Source of the DNA: Candidatus Poribacteria bacterium | Lineage (GTDB): Bacteria; Poribacteria; WGA-4E; WGA-3G | Length of the DNA stretch: 5,285 bases | Reading direction: 5' to 3' | Assembly: GCA_009845505.1 (NCBI GenBank) | Contig: VXZL01000521.1 | Coordinates: 1 to 5,285, forward strand | Part shown: one piece after another, positions 1-5,285 of the stretch | Numbering within the stretch: the first letter of the stretch is position 1 | How the letters are laid out: each line of letters starts with the position of its first letter | Notes under the pieces: model-generated | The model's database searches: none | What the model was told of the DNA's origin: nothing | What the model saw: only the letters and a program-made list of their open reading frames with translations | Made by a program: the position numbers and the translations under genes

Positions 1-1302
1 CGTATATTTGAAGGGTTATCTGTTGGTCTTTCTGCGATTCGTGCGAACAAATTACGCTCCTTGCTCACAATGCTGGGGATTATTATCGGCGTTGCCTCGG
101 TGCTTGCGATGATCGCTATCGGCGATGGTGCGAAGGCGATTGTGTTACAAGACGCTCAGAAATTAGGTGGTGTGAACCAGTTTACGATGTACCGGAGCAG
201 CCATAAACGCGTAAACAACCGCTGGGTGCCGAACCGCAGCAACGAGTACTTCGAGTACGAGGACGTGTTAGCGATTGAGGCGGCGTGTCCGTCCGTCAAG
301 TTAGTTGTCCCACGGATTCCTGAATGGCGCGGTGTTCTTGCCCAAGCTGCCGGAGGTGCAGAGCATCGAACAGGCTATAATGGTGTAAACTCATCCTTTG
401 CAGAAGCAATGGACTGGGACATTCAGACAGGTCGTTTTATTACTGACGAAGATATTAACAATGAAGCCAAAGTTTGTGTGATTGGCTCTGAAGTGGTCGC
501 TGCCCTATTTGGCAATACATCACCGTTAGGCAAAGAAATTAAAATCGCTAAAGGCGAAGGTGGACGTTTTGACCGATATGGTAGAAAAGATCAGAAGCGG
601 ATAACGGAACGTTTCACTGTTATTGGTACAATGGCAACTCGCGGACGAAGCCTACGATTCGGTTGGAACTTAGACGACATGATCTTCTTACCACTGACAA
701 CGGCTCAGCAACGCTTCACCGGAAACGATAGAATCGTTATGATGTCCGTCCACGCACACACTGTTGAAGAAGTTCCGCAAGCCATCGAAGAGGTGAAAAC
801 AGTCCTTAGAAAAACACATAACGGCGAAGATGATTTCTTTTCTATCTGGGATATGCGGGAAGGGATGGCGCAGTTAGAAAAGATTAGCAAAGTGATTAAA
901 ATCGCCTTGGGGAGCATCGCAGGATTTTCGCTCCTCGTTGGTGGTATCGGCATTATGAATATGATGCTCGTCGCTGTAACCGAACGAACTCGAGAGATTG
1001 GCTTGAGAAAAGCAGTAGGCGCGAAACGTCACGACATTCTGTTGCAGTTCTTAATAGAAGCCGTTGGGATGTGTAGTGTAGGCGGTGCAATCGGTGTGCT
1101 CGTGGGTCTCTTCGCTGGCGAAGGAATGGCGATGCTCGCTGTGAACATCGTCAAAATCGTGCCTGAATGGCCCTCAGTTATCTCAACAGAGTGGATATTA
1201 ATTTCTGTATCCTTCTCAGCGATAATCGGTATCTCTTTCGGACTGTACCCCGCGATAAAAGCGTCGGCACTCACACCGATTGAAGCACTCCGGACCGATT
1301 AG
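1..1302 (+). CDS. MacB-type ABC transporter permease 1 (5' end outside window)
   Basis: Inner-membrane permease of the MacB/FtsX type, which transmits ATPase motion to the periplasm rather than forming a classic import channel. The frame is open from base 1, so the first in-frame start-like codon, TTG at 61, lies inside transmembrane helix 1 and is not the real start. In window numbering (433 residues), helix 1 is about 18-40, the MacB periplasmic core about 45-290, and three further helices about 297-326, 352-378 and 395-417. Conserved marks are GGIGIMN (314-320), the ERTREIGLRKAVGA segment (328-341) and the C-terminal FGLYPA...LTPIEALR (413-431). The DDFFSIWDM stretch before helix 2 matches the MacB pattern. 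Aligned with the next gene, only about one residue is missing if it is a stand-alone permease. An N-terminal ATPase domain, as in true MacB, could lie upstream and cannot be excluded. Family confident; substrate unknown. Confidence 0.93.
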   Translation, partial: RIFEGLSVGLSAIRANKLRSLLTMLGIIIGVASVLAMIAIGDGAKAIVLQDAQKLGGVNQFTMYRSSHKRVNNRWVPNRSNEYFEYEDVLAIEAACPSVKLVVPRIPEWRGVLAQAAGGAEHRTGYNGVNSSFAEAMDWDIQTGRFITDEDINNEAKVCVIGSEVVAALFGNTSPLGKEIKIAKGEGGRFDRYGRKDQKRITERFTVIGTMATRGRSLRFGWNLDDMIFLPLTTAQQRFTGNDRIVMMSVHAHTVEEVPQAIEEVKTVLRKTHNGEDDFFSIWDMREGMAQLEKISKVIKIALGSIAGFSLLVGGIGIMNMMLVAVTERTREIGLRKAVGAKRHDILLQFLIEAVGMCSVGGAIGVLVGLFAGEGMAMLAVNIVKIVPEWPSVISTEWILISVSFSAIIGISFGLYPAIKASALTPIEALRTD

Positions 1303-1306
1303 GAGG
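1301..1306 (+). promoter_or_regulatory. Shine-Dalgarno of permease 2, overlapping the stop of permease 1
   Basis: AGGAGG begins on the second base of the TAG stop (1300-1302) of permease 1 and lies 8 bases before the ATG at 1315. This fixes the start of the second permease. It also makes translational coupling likely, because ribosomes finishing permease 1 arrive on this site; the coupling itself is inference. Confidence 0.9.
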
Positions 1307-1314
1307 GAATTTAA

Positions 1315-2634
1315 ATGAATCTACTTGAATGCGTCATTTTAGGGATTTCCAGCCTGAAGCGAAACCCACTCCGTTCCGCCCTAACGATCTTAGGGATCAT
1401 CGTCGGTGTCGCCTCCGTCGTCAGTATGGTATCTGTCGGCGACGGGTCAAGTGCAATGGTCTTGCGAGAGATTGAGCGGACGGGCGGAACCAAAATGATT
1501 GAAGTCTATAAGGACGATTGGGATAAACAGTCAGGCACTTTGAGTCGTGCAGCAGGGTCTGCCGTGCGTGGCAGAGGCAGGTGGCAAAGAAACCGCGCTG
1601 AAGATCTGGAAACTGAGGATGCCTTTGAGATTCTCAAGCATGCCCGCGGCGTTGTGAACGTCGTTGCTGAAGACGATATGCCGGGCTGGACAGTGAATTA
1701 TAACGGGCGCACAAAGGAATCGCGTATCGTTGCATCCACTGCCGGGTATGACCAATCGCATAACTGGTACACGTCAAGCGGTCGGTTTTTTACCGCTGAA
1801 GAGGTGGAAGCGGCGAGTAGCGTCGCTGTCATCGGCTCCAAAGTCGCCGAAGAGGTTTTTCTTCAGGAAGATCCCGTTGGGAAAGAGATTAAAGCCTCGC
1901 GTCAATCTTCTCGATGGAGAAGCCGAAGTGGACTTTATGAGGTCCGTCTCAAAGTCATCGGTGTCATGGAAGAGAAAGGCGATGCGATGGACACGTCGGG
2001 TTGGGACGACCGGTTCATCATTCCGATTACCACGCTTCAGCAGCGCTTTAAAGGACGCGAAGACGTTGAACGGATCCGCATTGAAGCAGCGGATGTGAGC
2101 ACAATTCCGATCGCGATCATGGATGCCAAACAGATATTAGGAAGACAGCACAATAACACAGGTGAAGAATACAACTACTGGACAGCTACCGAAGAATTAG
2201 CAACCGCGAATAAGGTCGGCTTGGTGATGAAAGCCTTGATGGGGGGGATTGCTGGGATCGCACTAATGGTTGCTGGTATCGGTGTCATGAACATCATGCT
2301 CGTCTCTGTTACCGACAGAACAAAAGAGATAGGACTGCGGAAGGCACTCGGGGCAACCCGTGGTGATATTCTGTCCCAGTTCTTGATTGAGGCAGCAGTG
2401 CTGACGCTCTCTGGTGGTATTCTCGGTGCAATCTTAGGCATCTTTATGGGACGCGGCACCGCCGCACTCATTTCGAGGTTTGTCTGGGAAGGGAGCAATT
2501 GGCCCTCAGTGGTTTCATTTGGCACGATGGTAATCGCTTTACTGGTTTCTGTCGCTATCGGAGTTTTCTTCGGACTGTACCCAGCCAATAAAGCAGCGAA
2601 ACTCACACCTGTTGAAGCACTCCGCTCCGATTAG
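1315..2634 (+). CDS. MacB-type ABC transporter permease 2
   Basis: Complete 439-residue permease, paralogous to the gene just upstream and separated from it by 12 bases, so certainly in the same operon. It has no ATPase domain: translation starts a few residues before helix 1 (about 18-42). The periplasmic MacB core spans about 45-295, and helices 2-4 lie near 303-332, 358-384 and 401-424. Conserved marks are AGIGVMNIM (321-328), DRTKEIGLRKALGA (334-347) and FGLYPA...LTPVEALR (419-437). The periplasmic domain carries two arginine-rich loops, one with six arginines between 78 and 94 and one at 196-204 (R196, R200, R202, R204). The first shares an RWxxNR motif with permease 1. By family logic it would dimerise with permease 1 and need an ATPase supplied in trans; a homodimer is also possible. 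What it exports is not evident. Confidence 0.95.
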   Translation: MNLLECVILGISSLKRNPLRSALTILGIIVGVASVVSMVSVGDGSSAMVLREIERTGGTKMIEVYKDDWDKQSGTLSRAAGSAVRGRGRWQRNRAEDLETEDAFEILKHARGVVNVVAEDDMPGWTVNYNGRTKESRIVASTAGYDQSHNWYTSSGRFFTAEEVEAASSVAVIGSKVAEEVFLQEDPVGKEIKASRQSSRWRSRSGLYEVRLKVIGVMEEKGDAMDTSGWDDRFIIPITTLQQRFKGREDVERIRIEAADVSTIPIAIMDAKQILGRQHNNTGEEYNYWTATEELATANKVGLVMKALMGGIAGIALMVAGIGVMNIMLVSVTDRTKEIGLRKALGATRGDILSQFLIEAAVLTLSGGILGAILGIFMGRGTAALISRFVWEGSNWPSVVSFGTMVIALLVSVAIGVFFGLYPANKAAKLTPVEALRSD

Positions 2635-2711
2635 TTTGCTCGGACGTGCTACTTGAAAGGACTATTGAATATATCGGCGGGGTCGGCCCTTAAACGTCTA
2701 TCCCGATGAAA

Positions 2712-2752
2712 TGGTGCCTGGCCCCAGAAAAACATTCAACCGGCAGGCACCA
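2712..2752. repeat. Inverted repeat / RNA hairpin in the adaptor leader
   Basis: TGGTGCCTG (2712-2720) is the exact reverse complement of CAGGCACCA (2744-2752): a perfect 9-bp stem with a 23-base loop, ending 13 bases before the Shine-Dalgarno of the adaptor. No T-run follows, so it is not an intrinsic terminator. It could be an mRNA-stabilising or processing hairpin, a protein-binding palindrome, or one copy of a dispersed palindromic repeat. Its position in a leader argues for a role at RNA level, but this is inference. Confidence 0.65.
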
Positions 2753-2765
2753 CCGAACATTCTCC

Positions 2766-2771
2766 AGGAGG
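2766..2771 (+). promoter_or_regulatory. Shine-Dalgarno deciding the TTG start of the adaptor
   Basis: AGGAGG sits 8 bases before TTG at 2780, exactly the spacing used by permease 2. The in-frame ATG further upstream at 2711 has no such site, would add 23 residues rich in proline and charge in front of the membrane anchor, and would place the hairpin and this ribosome site inside the coding region. TTG at 2780 is therefore the better start. Confidence 0.85.
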
Positions 2772-2779
2772 AATTAGCC

Positions 2780-4666
2780 TTGAGAAATCTAATTATTACC
2801 GTTGCCGTTGTTTTGGTGCTCGTCGTCGCCATCGGTTGGGTTGTACTCGGACGTGGGAAAAACGGAACCGACCCGGCACTCGCTCAGAGAATTGAGGTTA
2901 TTAAACGCGACGATTTCCAAATGCGCATCAGTGCAACCGGCAACTTAGAACCCCTCATTGATGTAGAAGTCAAATCCAACGTCGAAGGTGAGATCGTCGA
3001 ACTTCTCGTTAAGAACAGCGATAGGGTTGAAAAAGATCAAGTACTGATGCGACTTGATCCCGAACTCTATCAAGAAGGTGTTTCACAGGCAAGAGCGGAT
3101 GTCCGGGCTGCCCAGGCACAACTCACGCAAGCACAACTAAACATTGAGCTTAAAAATGAACGGCTTGAAAGTCAACTGACGCAGGCGGACGCAGACTTGA
3201 AAATTGCACAAGCGAATCTTGAGACCGTCAAAGCCACGACCATAACACAAATCAGCCAAGCAGAGACAGACATTCAGACGACGCAGAACTCGCTCGACCA
3301 AGACAAGATAGCCTTAGAGCAAGCCAAAATCGCGCTCGAACAGGCAAAAATTACATTGGCAGAGCAAGAAACCTCCATGAAATCTGCCAAGATTTCCTTG
3401 GATAACGCCAAGTCGGAACTCGATCGGAACACAGAACTTTTTGAAAAAGGGTTAGTCTCCAAAAAAGCTTTGGAAGATGCACAGGCACAACACGCGAATG
3501 CAGATGCGCAGTATGAGACTTCCCAGAAGCGGGTTGAGTCGCAGAAGCAGACCATCGTTTCCCAAGAGCGGACTATTAATGTACGCCTAAGTTCCATAGC
3601 GAACCGTGAAGCGACGCTTGAAAACCAGAAGTTGAACCTCGAAAACCTCAAAAAAATGCGCAAAAAAAGCGAGGAAGAGGCGCAACTCCGCGTCGATAAT
3701 TCCGAAACCCAACTTCAGGAACTGATGCTCACTTACGATAATGAAAAATCCTTGACTGAGCAATCCAAAGTCAGTGCCGAAGCGAATAAACTTCGCCGGG
3801 AAAGTAGCCTGAAGAACGAAGCAGAACGGCTTGAATGGACTACGATTCGGGCACCGATGGCGGGCATCGTTACGCTCCTTGAACTCGAAGAGGGAGAAAT
3901 CGTGACCTCCGGTCGCTCTGCCTTCTCGCAAAGTCCACCGCTTATGACAATCGTTGATCCCTCCAAAATGGTAGTCAAGACCTTTATCAATGAGGTTGAT
4001 ATGGAACGGCTACGCTTGGATCAGAGAGCAGAAATCGTCGTCGATGCCTTCCAAAACAAAACCTATGAAGGTCGAGTCTACGAGATTTCACCCAGCGGAC
4101 AGGAACAGGACAATATCATCTCTTTTGAGGTGATGGTGGAAGTGGTAGGGTCTCCTGAAGAACTCCGCCCGGGTATGAGTGCGGACGTTGACATCATCAC
4201 CTATGAAGAAAAAAGCGTCCTGATAGCACCCATTGACGCGGTTATCAACGAAAAGGGCGCGATTGTCAACGCACAGGTCGGTAATACATCCCCATTCAAA
4301 CCGAATCGACCCATCACGATGCAAACAGTCAGCGAGAAGACCTTTAATGGTACGATTGAGAGTGCCGGAAACGGTACCGTCACCTTCCGTTTGGATGGTT
4401 CACAGCGCGGTATTATGCCGGGTCCTGCGACTATATCGCTGCTTATCAACGGGCAAAAGAAAGCGGATGGTGTGAGTGCACAAGTGAACCTCTTAAAAGG
4501 GAAGTCCGTTATGTTAGACGATGGCAGTGGCAGTGGCAAAAGAACGCCTATTGAAACTGGTATGCAAAACGCGACGGAGGTCGTTATCAAAAGCGGTGTA
4601 ACCGACGGCGATCGTGTTATTCTACAACAACGGAAACCGCCGCAAGGTGGTGGATTCGGTAGATAA
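2780..4666 (+). CDS. HlyD/MacA-type periplasmic adaptor with very long coiled-coil hairpin
   Basis: Membrane-fusion protein linking the inner-membrane permeases to an outer-membrane channel. From the TTG start it has 628 residues, against about 370-480 for MacA or HlyD. In order: N-terminal membrane anchor (4-23); first lipoyl half (61-94, ending LMRLDP); coiled-coil hairpin (about 100-348); second lipoyl half (353-388, with IRAPMAGIV); beta-barrel (389-475, with LRPGM at 462-466); membrane-proximal domain (480-628). The hairpin has no proline and only one glycine, at its tip, where R216, L220 and S227 reproduce the RLS spacing of TolC-docking adaptors. Residues 494-574 appear to be an insertion in the membrane-proximal domain. 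The tail is glycine-rich (GGGFGR). Following two MacB-like permeases, it is most likely their adaptor. No outer-membrane channel gene is in the window. Start alternative: ATG at 2711 (651 residues), judged less likely. Confidence 0.93.
   Translation: MRNLIITVAVVLVLVVAIGWVVLGRGKNGTDPALAQRIEVIKRDDFQMRISATGNLEPLIDVEVKSNVEGEIVELLVKNSDRVEKDQVLMRLDPELYQEGVSQARADVRAAQAQLTQAQLNIELKNERLESQLTQADADLKIAQANLETVKATTITQISQAETDIQTTQNSLDQDKIALEQAKIALEQAKITLAEQETSMKSAKISLDNAKSELDRNTELFEKGLVSKKALEDAQAQHANADAQYETSQKRVESQKQTIVSQERTINVRLSSIANREATLENQKLNLENLKKMRKKSEEEAQLRVDNSETQLQELMLTYDNEKSLTEQSKVSAEANKLRRESSLKNEAERLEWTTIRAPMAGIVTLLELEEGEIVTSGRSAFSQSPPLMTIVDPSKMVVKTFINEVDMERLRLDQRAEIVVDAFQNKTYEGRVYEISPSGQEQDNIISFEVMVEVVGSPEELRPGMSADVDIITYEEKSVLIAPIDAVINEKGAIVNAQVGNTSPFKPNRPITMQTVSEKTFNGTIESAGNGTVTFRLDGSQRGIMPGPATISLLINGQKKADGVSAQVNLLKGKSVMLDDGSGSGKRTPIETGMQNATEVVIKSGVTDGDRVILQQRKPPQGGGFGR
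3308..3370 (+). repeat. Heptad repeats in the ascending helix of the adaptor
   Basis: Three consecutive 21-base units encode IALEQAK, IALEQAK and ITLAEQE (adaptor residues 177-197), followed by looser heptads up to the tip. The first two units give identical peptides but differ in six of seven codons, all by synonymous changes. They are therefore not a recent DNA duplication; either the duplication is old and held by selection or the heptads converged on the same coiled-coil solution. Confidence 0.8.
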
Positions 4667-4711
4667 AAAAAAGCATCCATTGCCTCGATCTCCGGATCGA
4701 GGCAATATTAT
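4665..4711. terminator. Bidirectional intrinsic terminator between convergent genes
   Basis: ATTGCCTCGATC (4679-4690) pairs perfectly with GATCGAGGCAAT (4695-4706): a 12-bp stem with a 4-base TCCG loop, placed between the TAA of the adaptor (4664-4666) and the TAA of the - strand gene (4712-4714). On the - strand the stem is followed, after six bases, by eight T's (the A-run at 4665-4672). On the + strand it is followed by the weaker TATTATTT tract. It should serve both operons, with the cleaner T-run facing the hydrolase transcript. Confidence 0.9.
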
Positions 4712-5285
4712 TTAAGACACCTGAATCACCTGACCATCGTAAGCAAGGTAGGCATTGTCGGGAAGTTCGATCTCCATCTCTTCACACTGCTCCGGGAAAT
4801 ACCGGTGATCCAGCCGATGCATGATATGGGTAAAATAGGTTTCCTTCGTTTTCAGTGCTTCGCTAATTTCTAACGCCTCGCCGACCGAGAGATGCGTCGG
4901 ATGCCTCGGATTGAAGCTAAGCGCATCAATTACTAACACCTCAATTCCGTTTAGCAGATCCTGTGAGGCTTGCGGCAGCCTTTTGACATCTGGTAAATAC
5001 CCAAAATTATCGATGCGGTATCCGTAGGTAGGAACGTTTCCGTGTTCGACTGGAATCGACAGAATCTCGAACCCGTGCAACGCCAATTTCTCCTTTTCTT
5101 CAACCACGTTGGGCAGTAAATGCCCGACCCCACCGCCTTGGAACGTCTCCTTCGTGAACATATAATCGAAGTTGCGTTGTAAGATGCCCATTGTTTGTTC
5201 GGGACCGTAGACAGGCATATCCATCTGCTGTTTCCGGCACGGCATCACAATATCGTTCGTTCCGCTAACGTGATCGGCGTGGGAG
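4712..5285 (-). CDS. MBL-fold metal-dependent hydrolase, PhnP-like (N-terminus outside window)
   Basis: Metallo-beta-lactamase-fold hydrolase resembling the PhnP group (COG1235), whose characterised member is a cyclic-phosphate phosphodiesterase; the substrate here is unknown. The frame stays open to the right edge, giving 190 visible residues. The visible N-terminus, SHADHVSG, is the HxHxDH metal motif cut at its first histidine, so the GTG (5246-5248) and ATG (5243-5245) codons are internal and not starts. In visible numbering, candidate metal ligands are H2, D4 and H5, then H81 (VEHG), D99 (LPDV) and H153 (THIMH). VLVIDAL (D120) and the following HPTHLS are further family marks. About 50-80 N-terminal residues should be missing. 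No signal peptide can be judged; the family is cytoplasmic. The gene converges on the transport operon, so it has its own transcription and no evident functional link to it. Family sure, reaction uncertain. Confidence 0.88.
   Translation of the reverse strand, partial: SHADHVSGTNDIVMPCRKQQMDMPVYGPEQTMGILQRNFDYMFTKETFQGGGVGHLLPNVVEEKEKLALHGFEILSIPVEHGNVPTYGYRIDNFGYLPDVKRLPQASQDLLNGIEVLVIDALSFNPRHPTHLSVGEALEISEALKTKETYFTHIMHRLDHRYFPEQCEEMEIELPDNAYLAYDGQVIQVS

Larger units (their letters stand above)
2635..2779 (+). other. 145-bp leader between permease 2 and the adaptor
   Basis: This is by far the longest gap in the operon (the permeases are 12 bases apart). It holds the inverted repeat at 2712-2752 and the adaptor's ribosome site, both listed separately. 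I found no well-spaced -35/-10 pair and no hairpin followed by a T-run, so neither an internal promoter nor a terminator can be claimed. An AT-rich patch at 2661-2674 is the only promoter-like composition. Confidence 0.6.

Noticed and set aside
61..63. TTG at 61 as the start of permease 1.
   Set aside because: The upstream codons continue the family sequence and align with the N-terminus of permease 2; starting here would remove half of transmembrane helix 1.
1730..2098. A + strand open frame of 122 codons inside permease 2.
   Set aside because: It lies wholly within the permease gene in another frame, has no ribosome site that I can see and an implausible Arg/Lys/Ser-rich product.
2653..2676. 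Promoter for the adaptor built from TTGAAA (2653-2658) and TATATC (2670-2675).
   Set aside because: The spacer is only 11 bases, far from the usual 16-18, and no better pair was found.
2711..2779. ATG at 2711 as the start of the adaptor, adding 23 residues.
   Set aside because: It has no ribosome site, the added peptide is not hydrophobic or signal-like, and TTG at 2780 has a perfect AGGAGG at 8 bases directly before the membrane anchor.
3274..3990. Several long open frames on the - strand under the adaptor, and similar ones under both permeases.
   Set aside because: They are antisense shadows of well-supported genes, have no recognisable domains, and overlap one another.
4251..4501. AAAAGGG direct repeats (4251-4257 and 4495-4501) flanking the extra segment of the adaptor, as insertion or target-duplication scars.
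   Set aside because: The copies are 244 bases apart, not a multiple of three, and lie in different reading frames; a 7-base match of this composition is expected by chance.
5243..5248. GTG or ATG here as the start of the - strand hydrolase (a 178-residue protein).
   Set aside because: The frame remains open upstream and encodes SHADHVSG, the essential metal-binding motif, so the protein must begin beyond the window edge.

Overview
The window holds the downstream part of an export operon on the + strand and, facing it, the 3' part of an unrelated metal-dependent hydrolase gene on the - strand. The operon shows two consecutive MacB-type ABC permeases (MacB periplasmic core plus FtsX-like membrane domain) and an unusually long HlyD/MacA-type periplasmic adaptor. 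A perfect 12-bp hairpin between the two converging genes looks like a shared terminator.

Layout: 1-1302, permease 1, cut by the left edge; 1315-2634, permease 2, whose Shine-Dalgarno overlaps the stop codon of permease 1; 2635-2779, a 145-bp leader with a 9-bp inverted repeat and a strong Shine-Dalgarno in front of a TTG start; 2780-4666, the adaptor; 4679-4706, the bidirectional terminator hairpin; 4712 to the right edge, the - strand MBL-fold hydrolase, cut at its N-terminus in the middle of its HxHxDH metal motif.

Working together (inference from family knowledge): the two permeases probably pair in the inner membrane and are driven by an ATPase that is not visible here, being either encoded upstream or fused to the N-terminus of permease 1. 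The adaptor sits in the inner membrane by an N-terminal anchor and reaches across the periplasm. Its hairpin tip carries the R-x3-L-x6-S signature used by adaptors that dock on TolC-like channels, so the host should be a diderm with a TolC-family partner encoded elsewhere. The substrate cannot be read from the sequence.

Organism: roughly balanced base composition, strong AGGAGG ribosome sites, a TTG start and MacAB/TolC-type machinery point to a Gram-negative-type bacterium. The general style resembles environmental or sponge-associated lineages such as Candidatus Poribacteria, but this is a low-confidence impression. The most unusual element is the adaptor: a hairpin of about 120 residues per arm with no proline and a single glycine at its exact middle, plus an extra segment of about 81 residues inside its membrane-proximal domain.
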